DNA from: Manis javanica
Lineage: Eukaryota; Chordata; Mammalia; Pholidota; Manidae
Assembly (NCBI RefSeq): GCF_040802235.1
Contig: NC_133157.1
Span: forward strand, 89,266,001-89,330,000
Direction: 5' to 3'
Length of the DNA stretch: 64,000 bases
This document shows positions 31,742 through 42,488 of this stretch, piece by piece (positions within the stretch are counted from its first letter, which is position 1; the number at the start of each line of letters is the position of its first letter). The position numbers were made by a program, and so were the translations under genes. A model generated the notes under the pieces. That model did not search any database and had not been told where the DNA came from. It was given only the letters and a program-made list of their open reading frames with translations.

Positions 31742-33323
31742 TCAATCATCAGTTGCCAGACCTAGAAGGTCTATGTGTGGAGTGTTAGAGCTGGATGGCC
31801 TGGCACCTCTTGGTGTGCGAGGACAGTCAACATCCCAGTGTCCCTCCTGATGGCACTTAGGGCATGGACTGGGGGGCTTTTGGGGAATTGGGCAGGCTCT
31901 AGCCCAATGACCCATTTGACCACATTTGAAGCATGGACCAGGAGGTCCTCCTGGCTGCTTCCTAGGAGGTGAGGATACCTGAGCACCAGTGGTTGGTGTA
32001 GGTTGAAAGGCCTTACCCAGCATATGATATTTTTGTTTATGGGCCTTTTCATCTTTTCCATTATATACTTTGAAGGCCACTGCCAGGACTTCTGCCTAAG
32101 GAGTTAAGGGTCCCTTCTCTAGATGTCTAAGTTTAGCCTTAATGTTGGGGAAACTCTGGGTGAAGAAGTAGGTCATTAATAATTGTCTCCCATCTGGAGT
32201 CTCAGGGTCTAGTTTTGTATATTGTAAAAGAGCGATGGTGAGGCAGTCTAGGAACACAGAGGGACTCTCAGTTTTATCCTGAATAATCTCTTGGAGTTTT
32301 TCATAGTTAATGGCTTTATTGGCTGACTTCCTGAGACCTGCCATGAGACAGGTGATGAATTGATCTCGATTAGTGACTCCCCCTGCCATATTATAGTCCC
32401 AATTAGGGTCTCAGTCAGGAACTGCCTCAGCGCCTATTGGATGAGCTGGAATAGTTTGGTGAACCTCATTGGCATGAGTTCTAGCCTGTTCCCAGACTCG
32501 CCTACACTCCTCAGGCAAAAGTGTGTTGGATAGGATCATGTGAATATCATGCAAGATAAGATCATATGACTGAGTTAGGTACTGGAACTCTTTAATGTAA
32601 GTAACTGGGTTGGAAGTGAAAGTGCCTAACCTTTTCTCAATTTGAGATAGGACCCAGATGACACCCTCTGTACCAGCTACTTCCCGGAGTGGGGCTAGGA
32701 TCTGGGCTCGAGAGTGAGTGACAGGAGGACTTGGTAGGGGATCTTGGGATGGGAGGGAAACTGGTTGCAGTAGAGGAGGTGGGGTTGTTGCCCAGCCCTG
32801 ACAGGAGCTTGTGGTGGGAAACTGGGAAGGGATTGAGGGGGAGGAGGCTGGGAAGTTTCTGCATTGGCACCGTGCGGACTGGGTGGTTGAGGAGGAGGAG
32901 GAGGAAGAGGAGGTGCCATGGGGATTTGGGGTCAGTAGGGTGGGGATTTGTCAGCAGGGTCAAAGTCAGAAGATGAAGTGGGATCTGGTTTTTTGGAGGG
33001 TGAAGACTTTAAGGCAAGTAGTAGGTGTTTGGGATTGCCAGGGGAAAGAGAGAGGGCTTAGTATGGAGGTAGGAGAAAGCCTGGATATATGGGATCTCTT
33101 TCCATTTGTCAGTACCTTCACAGAAGTTGTATTAAGTCGTGGAGAATTTTAGGATCTAAGAGCCATTGGGGGGCCACTTAGACTGATTATCCAAAGGATA
33201 TTGTGGCCAGATCCCATTACAGCAGTGAACAGGTTTGAAGTTTGGAGTGAGGTGGAGGGGCTTTAGATTATTGAGTAAGCACCCTAGTGGTGAATCTGTG
33301 GGAATGGAGGGGCCAGATCCCAT
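31742..33323 (-). pseudogene. gag remnant of tRNA-His ERV
   Basis: Start ATG at 33321-33323 gives MGSGPSIPTD with the myristoylation glycine intact, then a matrix domain ending PQYPLDNQSKWPPNGS before a stop. A proline-rich region lies at about 32640-32960. The capsid end (32096-32389: NRDQFITCLMAGLRKSA, DGRQLLMTYFFTQ) is followed by two intact C-X2-C-X4-H-X4-C zinc knuckles at about 31800-31945 (CFKCGQMGHWARAC and CPKCHQEGHWDVDC). Stops and frameshifts divide it into at least four pieces. Confidence 0.85.
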
Positions 33324-33843
33324 GGTGATAACAAGACCGTTCAGAAATCACTGAGGTATCCCTGAGTGATTGAGAAGGTCATGGAGAAGACCAGGCACAG
33401 TTAGGGGGTCATCACCACCTCTAACTATGGGGTCGAGGCAAAAACGCCAAGGAGGCTCGGAACCTGGTACCAGGAGTTTATGAGTAGAGTAGATACATAG
33501 ATAAAGGGAGACCGGGCCTCATTGAATGAGGATTCTCACCATGGGGAGGCAGAGAAGGGTCGACTTTGGGGATCTACCGTGACTCTGAAAGTCATGGCTT
33601 GGGGTGCCCCTGTCCCAGAGGAGCCCTTGGGGGTGCCAGACACTCAATGGTCACTTCCCAGGTTCCAAAGGGACATTTAAGTCAACCATGAAGGGGAGAC
33701 TCACCAAATCGAAGGCCAGTGTTGGGCAAGAAGATGAGTGACTGGGGAAGTGGATGGTGAGTCCATGGAGGAGGATGAGGCAGTGAGGGTTCCCAAAGCA
33801 GCTCAGGTTCCCGGAGGAAGAGCAAAGTCAATGGGAGAGCCTC
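33324..33843 (-). other. Leader of tRNA-His ERV
   Basis: About 520 bp between primer site and gag start. No open frame of note on the minus strand and no tandem duplication like that in the other ERV. Confidence 0.6.
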
Positions 33844-33861
33844 ATCTGAGTCATGGCACCA
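33844..33861 (-). other. Primer-binding site, tRNA-His
   Basis: Minus strand TGGTGCCATGACTCAGAT. It equals the complement of mammalian tRNA-His 3' end except for two G-to-A changes at CpG positions. Confidence 0.85.
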
Positions 33862-33862
33862 A

Positions 33863-34220
33863 TGAAAGACTATCTTGCCATGACCCTCCATACCCAGGAC
33901 AACTCAGGAGACACGGGCACAAGCAAGAGATTTTATTATTTGAAAGAGAAAGTGGCTGCCCCCAGAGGGACGGGGGAGAGAGGGAGCAGTGGGACAGACA
34001 GACAGAGACAGAGAGAGAGAACAGAGAGAGCAGAGAGCTGCTGCGTGGTGCTGAGTTGTGCCTTTTATTGTGGCGGATCCACGGCCTGTTGCCTTGGGGG
34101 AGGGTTGGGATGTTTAGAGATAAGACGGGGTAAGCTCAGGCAAGCCCTAGGCATGATTCTCACAGGCTTATGTGCTTGGGACCATGGGGTAAATGGAGGA
34201 TAAATTATTATTTTCTTATA
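33863..34220 (-). mobile_element. 5' LTR of tRNA-His ERV
   Basis: 358 bp, minus strand starting TATAAG and ending CTTTCA, followed by GTCAT. Matching 27415-27772 and the solo LTR 23156-23541. Confidence 0.9.
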
Positions 34221-34225
34221 GTCAT

Positions 34226-34274
34226 TTCAAGAATGATATTTAATGGAATAATATATAATACTTTTGGGTTGGGG
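34226..34274 (-). mobile_element. Ancient L1M, continuation after ERV
   Basis: TTCAAGAATGATATTTAATGG and CTTTTGGGTTGG continue the old L1 from 27409, then are cut off by the poly(T) of the young L1. Confidence 0.65.
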
Positions 34275-34288
34275 TTTTTTTTTTTTTT

Positions 34289-35932
34289 GAGAGGGCATCT
34301 CTCATATTTATAGATCAAATGGTTGTTAACAACAATAAAATTCTGTATAGGGGAGGCAATGCTCAATGCACAATCATTAATCCACCCCAAGCCTAATTCT
34401 CGTCAGTCTCCAATCTTCTGAAGCATAATGAACAAGTTCTTACATGGTGAACAAATTCTTACATAGTGAATAAGTTCTTACATGGTGAACAGTACAAGGG
34501 CAGTCATCACAGAAACTTTTGGTTTTGATCACGCATTATGAACTATAAACAATTAGGTCAAATATGAATATTCGTTTGATTTTTATACTTGATTTATATG
34601 TGGATCCCACATTTCTCCCTTTATTATTATTATTATTATTTTTAATAAAATGCTGAAGTGGTAGGTAGATGCAAGATAAAGGTAGAAAACATAGTTTAGT
34701 GTTGTAAGAGAGCAAATGTAGATGATCAGGTGTGTGCCTGTAGACTATGTGTTAATCCAAGCTAGACAAGGGCAATAAAACATCCACAGATGCAGAAGAT
34801 TTCTCTCAAAACAGGGCGGGTGAGGTTCTAAGCCTCCCCACTGTTGATCCCCAATTTTTCACCTGATGGCCCCCCTGTGACTGTGCCTGTCTTAGGTTGT
34901 TCCTCCCTTGAGGAATCTTTCCCGTCTCTGGCTAACCAGTCATCTTCTGGGGCCATACAGGGAGATGTAAAGGTGGTAAGTGAGAGAGAAGCAATATTGT
35001 TTGAAAAGGTTAGCTTTTTACTTCTTTGCAGATTTATGCCCTGTGGCTTCTATGCCCAGCATTTGTCTTGAGGTATCTTTACCACTTGGAGGAATTATGA
35101 TACTTGGTGAATTCAATATGAGGCATGAATTCTATTTAAGAGTTGTAATTAGGAAGGAAGAGAAAAGCTATAGAGGTAGCAGATGGAAGAAAACATGGGA
35201 GGATTGATTATTTCTTTGACATACCTTCTTGTAGAGTAACTTAAGCATGTATAGGTTTTAAACTACTAATTAAATTGTGCACACACATTAACATAATAGA
35301 AATACAGTTACATAACCAAAGCAGATCTATAATTACCAGCTATCTCCAGTGAAGCCAAGAAAACCAGTTAGGCACCCTAAGCATTTGTGAAAATTTCTCT
35401 ATGATATGATGAATATTGTCCAACTGTACTTGAACAGTCTGAGAGAAATCAGACAAATTAAAACAACCCATTCCTGGGAACTGTTCACATCTCATATGTT
35501 CTATTAACAGTAGATAGTCTGTAGTTGTAAGATTTTGGAACACTACAACTTGCACTTTTCCTAATTCTTGGTTGAGTTCCAACAGTATAGATCCAGTCAA
35601 ATTTGTTGTTTTACTGTATGCACAGGCCAGCTTAGATATCTCCTTCTTCATTTCAATGGCAAGTCCAGGTACGAGTGGGATGAATGCAGCTACAACTGCA
35701 GCATCGCCTGGATCTTTGTTGAGGGTTTTTTGGTGATCATCTTCTGGTATGACTCTTCCAGTGAGTGCTGAAGTTGGAAGTTCTTCTTCATATCGTATCT
35801 TAGTTCATTATCTGGGTAGCCAAATTAGGCTTTGATCCTCTGTATAAACACAAACAGACCCTTTGCCCACACTTTGATATGCCCTTTGTACCATTGTGTA
35901 GAACTCATTGGAGGTCACCACACAGGAACTGC
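34289..35932 (-). mobile_element. ERV-derived 3' module of composite L1
   Basis: 1644 bp, same content and order as 845-2483. Includes an (ATT)n stretch at 34620-34640. Confidence 0.7.
35340..35651 (-). pseudogene. Env TM-like fragment in L1 module, second copy
   Basis: A 103-codon open frame starting MKKEISKLACAYSKTTNLT. It contains the first helix, then a C-E-Q-x3-M-G-C motif at about 35463-35489, FNLSD, a second helix and WFSWLHWR before a stop; the hydrophobic segment continues beyond it. This copy is less broken than the one at 1065-1524, where a frameshift splits the same region. The FNLSD after the cysteine motif recalls alpharetroviral TM. Confidence 0.65.
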
Positions 35933-36107
35933 TTTTTTTTTTAAGAGAAAGGAATATTATCAGAAAAGTGTACCTCCATAGCCAATCATCTGACACCCTT
36001 TACATGATCATAATTAAGGATATTTAAAGCATGCATTAATTGTTGATTTATAGTTAGTTTTATCCCATCAACGAGTAATCCCCCTTTTCTTTCATTCTTT
36101 TTTTTAT
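35933..36107 (-). other. Paired internal A-tracts with 140-bp segment
   Basis: A-run at 35933-35942, a 140-bp segment at 35943-36082, and a longer A-rich junction at 36083-36107 next to the L1 3' UTR. Equivalent to 642-844 in the first copy. Confidence 0.75.
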
Positions 36108-36431
36108 ATTTAATCCACACTTATATGAAGAATATTATGTTTACTAGGCTTTCTCCTATACCAGGTCCCCCCTATAAACCACTTTACAGTCACTGTCCAT
36201 CAGCATAGCAAAATGTTGTAGAATCACTACTTCTCTTCTCTGTGTGGTACAGCCCTCCCCTTTCTCCCTCCCCCACATGCATGCTAATCTTAATACCCCC
36301 TTTCTTCTCCCCCCCCTTATCCCACCCTACCCACCCATCCTCCCCAGTCCCTTTCCCTTTGGTACCTGTTAGTCCATTTTTGGGTTCTGTAATTCTGTTG
36401 CTGTTTTGTTCCTTCAGTTTTTCCTTTGTTC
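36108..36431 (-). other. L1 3' UTR
   Basis: Pyrimidine-rich on the plus strand with C-runs at 36241-36360, as in the 3' UTR at 310-641. Confidence 0.8.
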
Positions 36432-39400
36432 TTACACTCCACAGATGAGTGAAATCATTTGGTATTTCTCTTTCTCCGCTTGGCTTATTTCACTGAGCAT
36501 AATACCCTCCAGCTCCTTCCACGTTGCTGCAAATGGTAGGATTTGCCCTCTTCTTATGGCTGAGTAGTATTCCATTGTGTATATGTACCACATCTTCTTT
36601 ATCCATTCATCTACCAATGGAAATTTAGGTTGCTTCCAATTCTTGGCTATTGTAAATAGTACTGTAACAAACATAGGGGTGCATCTATCTTTCTCAAACT
36701 TGATTGCTGCGTTCTTAGGGTAAATTCCTAGGAGTTGAATTCCTGGGTCAAATGGTAGGTCTGTTTTGAGCATTTTGATGAACCTCCATACTGCTTTCCA
36801 CAATGGTTGAACTAATTTACATTCCCACCAGTAGTGTAGGAGGGTTCTCCTTTCTCCACAGCCTCACCAACATTTGTTGTTGTTCTTCTTCTGGATGGGA
36901 GCCATCCTTACTGGTGTGAGGTGATATCTCATTGTAGTTTTAATTTGCATTTCTCTGATAATTAGTGATGTGGAGCATCTTTTCATGTGTCTGTTGGCCA
37001 TCTGTATTTCTTTTGTGGAGAACTGTCTGTTCAGTTCCTCTGCCCATTTTTTAATTGGATTATTTGTTTTTCCTTTGTTGAGGCGTGTGAGCTCTTTATA
37101 TATTTTGGATGTCAAGCCTTTATCAGATCTGTCATTTACAAATATATTCTCCCATACTGTAGGGTTCCTTTCTGTTCTATTGATGGTGTCTTTTGCTGTA
37201 CAGAAGCTTTTCAGCTTAATATAGTCCCACTTGTTCATTTTTGCTGTTGTTTTCCTTACCCGGGGAGATATGTTCAAGAAGAGGTCACTCATATTAATGT
37301 CTAAAAGGTTTTTGCCTATGGTTTTTTCTAAGAGTTTTATGGTTTCATGACTTACATTCAGGTCTTTGACCCACTTTGAATTTACTTTTCTATATGGGGT
37401 TAGACAATGGTCCAGTTTCATTGTCCTACATGTAGCTGTCCAGTTTTGCCAGCACCATCTGTTGAAGAGACTGTCATTTTGCCATTGTATGTCCATGGCT
37501 CCTTTATCAAATATTAATTGAGCATATATGTTTGGGTTAATGTCTGGAGTCTCTAAACTGTTCCACTGGTCTGTGGCTCTGTTCTTGTGCCAGTACCAAA
37601 TTACCTTGATTACTATGGCTTTGTAGTAGAGCTTGAAGTTGGGGAGTGAGATCCCTCCTACTTTATTCTTTCTTCTCAGGATTGCTTTGGCTATTTGGAG
37701 TCTTTGGTGTTTCCATATGAATTTTTGAATTATTTGTTCCAGTTCATTGAAGACTGTTGCTGATAATTTGATAGGGATTGTATCAAATCTATATATTGCT
37801 TTGGGCAGGATGGCCATTTTGATGATATTAATTCTTCCTAGCCATGAGCATGGGATGAGTTTCCATTTGTTAGTGTCCCCTTTAATTTCTCTCAAGAGTG
37901 ACTTGTAGTTTTCAGGGTATAGGTCTTTCACTTCTTTGGTTAGGTTAATTCCTAAGTATTTTATTCTTTTTGATGCAATGGTGAATGGAATTGTTTTCCT
38001 GATTTCTCTTTCTATTGGTTCATTGTTAGTGTATAGGAAAGCTACAGATTTCTGTGTGTTAATTTTGTATCCTGCAACTTTGCTGTATTCCGATATCAGT
38101 TCTAGTAGTTTTGGAGTGGAGCCTTTAGGGTTTTTTATGTACAATATCATATCATCTGCAAATAGTGACAGTTTAACTTCTTCTTTACCAATCTGGATTC
38201 CTTGTATTTCTTTGTTTTGTCTGATTGCCGTGGCTTGGACCTCTAGTAGTATGTTAAATAACAGTGGGGAGAGTGGGCATCCCTGTGTAGTTCCCGATCT
38301 CAGAGGAAAAGCTTTCAGCTTCTCACTGTTCAGTATAATGTTGGCCATGGGTTTATCGTATATGGCCTTTATTATGTTGAGGTACTTGCCCTCTATTACC
38401 ATTTTGCTGAGAGTTTTAATCATGAATGGATGTTGAATTTTGTCAAATGCTTTTTCAGCATCTATGGAGATGATCATGTGGTTTTTGTTTTCTTTTTGTT
38501 CATGTGGTGGATGATGTTGATGGATTTTCGAATGTTGTACCATCCTTGCATCCCTGGGATGAATCCCACTTGGTCATGGTGTATGATCCTTTTGTTATGC
38601 TGTTGAATTCTGTTTGCTAATATTTTATTGAGTATTTTTGCATCTACATTCATCAGGGATATTGGTCTGTAATTTTCTCTTTTGGTGAGGTCTTTGCCTG
38701 GTTTTGGTATTAGGGTGATGTTGGCTTCATAGAATGAGTTTGGGAGTATTCCCTCCTCTTCTATTTTTTGGAAAATTTTAAGGAGAATGGGTATTATGTC
38801 TTCTTTGTATGTCTAATAAAGTTCTGAGGTAAATCCATCTGGCCTGGGGTTTTGTTCTTGGGTAGTTTTTTGATTACCGTTTCAATTTCTTTGCTCATAA
38901 TTGGTTTGTTTAACTTTTGTGTTTCTTCCTTGGTCAGTCTTGGAAGGTTGTATTTTTCTTGGAAGTTGTCCATTTCTTCTAGGTTTTCCTGCTTGTTGGC
39001 ATATAGGTTTTCATAGTAGTCTTTAATAATTCTTTGTATTTCTGTGGAGTCAGTCGTGATTTTTCCATTCTCGTTTCTGATTCTGTTGATGTGTGTTGAT
39101 TCTCTTTTTCTCTTAATAAGTTTTGCTAGAGGCTTATCTATTTTGTTTGTTTTTTCAAAGAACAGCTCTTGGTTTCATTGATTTTTGCTATTGTTTTATT
39201 CTTCTCAATTTTGTTTATTTCTTCTCTCATCTTTATTATGTCCCTCCTTCTGCTGACTTTAGGCCTCATCTGTTCTTTTTCCAGTTTCAATAATTGTGAT
39301 GTTAGACTATTCATTTTGGATTGTTCTTCCTACTTTAAGTGTGCCTGGATTGCTATATACTTTCCTCTTAGGACTGCTTTCGCTGCGTCCCACAGAAGTT

Positions 39401-40587
39401 GGGGCTTTTTGTTGTTGTCATTTTTTTCCCACATATTCCTTGATCTCTATTTTAATTTGTTCATTGATCCATTGATTATTTAGCAGCATGTTGTTAAGCC
39501 TCCATGTGTTTGTGAGCCTCTTTGTTTTCTTTGTAAAGTTTATTTCTCGTTTTATACCTTTGTAGTCTGAAAAGTTGGTTGGTAGAATTTCAATATTTTG
39601 GAATTTACTGAGGCTCTTTTTGTGACCTCATGTGTGGTCTATTCTGGAGTATGTTCCATGTGCACTTGAGAAGAATTTGTGTCCTGTTGCTTTTGGATGT
39701 TGAATTCTCTATATGTCTATTAGGTCCATCTGTTCTAGTGTGTTGTTCAGTGCCTCCATGTCCTTACTTATTTTCTGTGCAGTGGATCTATCCTTTGGTG
39801 TGAGTTGCGTGTTGAAGTCTCCTAAAATGAATGCATTGCATTCTATTTCCCTCTTTAGTTCTGTTAGTATTTGTTTCACATATGCTGGTGCTCCTGTGTT
39901 GGGTGCATATATATTTATAATGGTTATATCCTCTTGTTGTACTGAGCCCTTTATCATTATGTAATGTTTTTCTTTATCTCTTGTTACTTTCTTTGTTTTG
40001 AAGTCTGTTTTGGCTGATACTAGTACTGCAACCCCTGCTTTTTTCTCCCTGTTGTTTGCATGAAATATGTTTTTCCATCCCTTGACTTTTAGTCTGTGCA
40101 TGTCTTTGGGTTTGATTTTTCCATTGTTGTTTCTGATTCTGTTGATGTGTGTTGATTCTCCTCCATTCTTTATATGTTGGTTGTTTCATTCTGTGCTCTT
40201 TCATGTTTCCGTTAACTGCTTTTAGTGGTTAGTTGATTTTATTTTTTGCCTTTAGTTGGTATTTGGTTGATTTGCTTTCTTTGCTGTGATTTTATTTTCT
40301 CTGATGACATGTGTTTAGTCTTAGGAATGCTTCTGTCTGGAATAGTCTCTCTAGAATATCCTGTAGAGGTGGTTTGTGGGAGGCAAATTCTCTCAACTTT
40401 CACTTGTCTGGAAATTGTTTAATCCCTCTTCATATTTAAATGATAATCGGGTTTGAGGTGAGTTTGTTGTAAGCAGCATATCAATGGATCTTGCTTTTTT
40501 ATCCATTCTATTACTCTGTTTTTTGATTGATGCATTCAGTCCATTTACATTAAGGGTGACTATTGAAAGATATGTACTTATTGCCAT
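36432..40587 (-). pseudogene. L1 ORF2 (endonuclease and reverse transcriptase), broken
   Basis: ORF2p nicks target DNA and reverse-transcribes L1 RNA. The start ATG at 40585-40587 gives MAISTYLSIVTLNVNGLNA, the endonuclease N-terminus. The endonuclease is interrupted by a 333-bp insert (40116-40448) and resumes with HRLKVKGWKNIFHANN, ending at about 39709 with GDFN motif present. A 559-codon open frame at 36864-38543 covers most of the reverse transcriptase including the [11 protein letters not shown] active site and runs to near the cysteine-rich region. A frameshift at about 36860 separates the final 36432-36803 part. Stops and frameshifts between 38543 and 39700 remove the link between domains. 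In the cysteine-rich region one cysteine is tyrosine (LLHYWWEC). Confidence 0.9.
40116..40448 (-). mobile_element. L1-derived 333-bp insert in endonuclease domain
   Basis: The 8-bp direct repeat GGGTTTGA at 40108-40115 and 40449-40456 flanks it. On the minus strand the insert consists of the ORF1 3' end and inter-ORF DNA (40229-40448 matches 40710-40930), then about 45 bp matching the start of the reverse-transcriptase region (compare 39056-39103), ending in ATGGAAAAA. Confidence 0.7.
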
Positions 40588-40814
40588 TGCAGGCTTTAGA
40601 ATCATGGTTACCAAAGGTTCAAGGTTAGCTTCTTTAGTGTGTTACTGCCTAACTTAGCTCGCTTATTGAGCTGTTATATACACTATCTGGAGATTCTTTG
40701 CAGTGGGTAGTTGATTTTATTTTTTGCCTTTACTTAGTATTTTGTTGGTCTGCTTTCTTTGCTGTGATTTTATTTTCGCTGGTGACATCTGTTTAGTCTT
40801 AGGAATGCTCCCAT
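40588..40814 (-). other. L1 inter-ORF region
   Basis: Between the ORF2 ATG and the ORF1 stop; no open frame of note. Part of it is duplicated in the endonuclease insert. Confidence 0.7.
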
Positions 40815-41675
40815 CTAGAATAGTCCCTCTAGAATACCCTGTAGAGGTGGTTTGTGGAAGGCAAATTCACTCAACTTTTGCTTGTCTGGGAATTGTTTAA
40901 TCCCTCCTTCATATTTAAATGATAATCGTGCTGGATACAGTATTCTTGGTTCAAGGCCCTTCTGTTTCATTGTATTAAATATATCATGCCATTCTCTTCT
41001 GGCCTGTAAGGTTTCTATTGAGAAGTCTGATGATAGCCTGATGGGTTTTCCTTTATAGGTGACCTTTTTCTTCTCTCTAGCTGCCTTTAAAACTCTGTCC
41101 TTGTCCTTGATCTTTGCCATTTTAATTATTATGCATCTTGGTGTTATCCTCCTTGGGTCCTTTCTGTTGGGAGTTCTGTGTACTTCTGTGGTCTGATCGA
41201 TTATTTCCTCCCCCAGTTTGGGGAAGTTTTCAGCAATTATTTCTTCAAAGACACTTTGTATCCCTTTTTCTCTTTGTTCTTCTTCTGGTACCCCTATAAT
41301 GCGGATATTGTTCCTTTTGGATTGGTCACACAGTTCTCTTAATATTGTTTCATTCCTGGAAATCCTTTTATCTCTCTCTGTGTCAGCTTCTATGCATTCC
41401 TGTTCTCTGGTTTCTATTCCATCAATGGCCTCTTGCATCTTATCCATTCTGCTTAAAAATCCTTCCAGAGTTTGTTTCACTTCTGTAATCTCCCTCTGGA
41501 CATCTGTAATCTCTCTCCAGTCTTCATCCCTTAGCTTTTGTATATTTCTGTGCATCTCTGTCAGCATGTTTATGATTTTTATTTTGAATTCTTTTTCTGG
41601 AAGACTGGTTAGGTGTTTCTTCTTCTCAGGTGTTGTCTCTATGATCTTTGTCTGCCTTAAATTCTGCCTTTTCAT
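40815..41675 (-). CDS. L1 ORF1p, apparently open
   Basis: ORF1p is the L1 RNA-binding trimeric chaperone. I take the ATG at 41673-41675 (MKRQNLRQTKIIETTPEKKK), which gives 286 codons, although the frame is open further upstream to 41777. A coiled coil lies at about residues 50-120 (heptad-rich, from KIKIINMLTEMHRN to the DKRISRNETILREL segment). The RRM-like centre starts with NNIRIIGVPEEE and contains FPKLGEEI, and the C-terminal domain shows the RRITPRCIIIKMA and FKYEGG segments. No stop is seen. It is within the usual ORF1p size range, but its ORF2 is dead. Confidence 0.85.
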   Translation of the reverse strand: MKRQNLRQTKIIETTPEKKKHLTSLPEKEFKIKIINMLTEMHRNIQKLRDEDWREITDVQREITEVKQTLEGFLSRMDKMQEAIDGIETREQECIEADTERDKRISRNETILRELCDQSKRNNIRIIGVPEEEQREKGIQSVFEEIIAENFPKLGEEIIDQTTEVHRTPNRKDPRRITPRCIIIKMAKIKDKDRVLKAAREKKKVTYKGKPIRLSSDFSIETLQARREWHDIFNTMKQKGLEPRILYPARLSFKYEGGIKQFPDKQKLSEFAFHKPPLQGILEGLF

Positions 41676-42488
41676 GGTGATAGAGATAGTTTGCAGAGCT
41701 GGCACTAGTGACGGCTGGGAGAACGTCCCTTCTTGTTGGTTTGTCACCTTCCTCTCTTGGGAGAACAGCGACTTCAAGTGGCTTGTGCTGGGCAGCTGTG
41801 TGCAGATGGGGCTTCTGGTTCTTTCCCAGCTGCTATGGAGTTTATTTCCGGTGTTGTTGTGGGAGTGGATTGCCTCAGGCTGCTGCTCCGATATGGCAGA
41901 GCTACGTAGGAGGGGTAACAGCTGGGAGGCTCTTTATCTCTGTGAGGGGCCTCTAAGGTGCTTTGCTATCCAGAGCTTTAGGGTTCCCGGATTTCCCTTT
42001 TGCTGGGCTAGGTGTCCTGGGACGCTTCCGTCCGGCAGTGGGGCCCTTGTCCCTTTAAGACTTCCAAATATCATTCACTTTTCTTTGTCCCCAGGGCACT
42101 GGCTGCAGGGACCTGCTCACAGGTCTTACTGTCCTGTTTCCCTAGTTTCCAGCACCCCACGCATGCACTGTGTTTGTGGTCCTTTGCAGATGGCTAGGGC
42201 TGACTATTTAGCAGTCCTGGGCTCCCTGTCCCTCCCCACTCTGACTCCTCTCCTCCCACTGGGTGCTGGGGTTTGGGGTGCTCAGGTTCTGCTGGGCCGT
42301 GGCTTGCATCTTACCCCCTTCACGAGGTGCTGAGTTCTCGCAGGTGTGGATGTAGTCTGGCTGTTGTCCTGTGTCTTCTGGTCTCTCTTTTAGGAAGAGT
42401 TGTCTTTCTTGTATTTTCAAAAATATATGTGGTTTTGGGAGGAGATTTCCACTGCTCTACTTATGCCACCATCTTGGCTCCATCCCCC
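41676..42488 (-). promoter_or_regulatory. L1 5' UTR and internal promoter
   Basis: About 0.8 kb, GC-rich, starting on the minus strand with GGGGGATGGAGCCAAGATGG. The GCCAAGATGGTGG block at 42466-42478 matches the YY1-type start-site element known in L1 5' UTRs. The plus strand is open for 371 codons across here (41218-42333). Confidence 0.75.

Larger units (their letters stand above)
27415..34220 (-). mobile_element. Minus-strand ERV with tRNA-His primer site (ERV-H-like)
   Basis: A 6.8-kb provirus: 358-bp LTRs at both ends, tRNA-His primer-binding site, gag from 33323, protease, reverse transcriptase, RNase H and integrase in order, but hardly any room for env (about 0.6 kb between integrase end and 3' LTR). 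The LTRs differ visibly at more than a tenth of positions by eye, so it is much older than the ERV at 3289-10519. The GTCAT duplication is perfect. The tRNA-His primer and gammaretroviral gene order fit HERV-H-like elements. Confidence 0.9.
34275..42488 (-). mobile_element. Near full-length composite L1
   Basis: On the minus strand: 5' end GGGGGATGGAGCC at 42488, GC-rich 5' UTR, ORF1, ORF2, short 3' UTR, A-tract (36083-36107), 140-bp segment, second A-tract, 1.64-kb ERV-like module, and poly(A) at 34275-34288. About 8.2 kb in all. It is the same family as the copy at 1-2494. No target duplication is found: the left flank is ancient L1M, the right flank a different stretch of L1 ORF2. ORF2 is disrupted, so the copy is immobile. 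Confidence 0.9.

Noticed and set aside
34289..35932. Independent ERV insertion next to an L1 by chance
   Set aside because: The same junctions and A-tracts occur in the unrelated copy at 685-2494, so the linkage is inherited and not a coincidence.
36864..38543. 559-codon frame as an active reverse transcriptase
   Set aside because: It is part of L1 ORF2 but is cut off from the endonuclease and from the C-terminus by frameshifts and stops.
40815..42420. Host gene on the plus strand opposite L1 5' UTR
   Set aside because: The region is fully explained by L1 ORF1 and 5' UTR on the minus strand; kept only as an antisense-frame observation.
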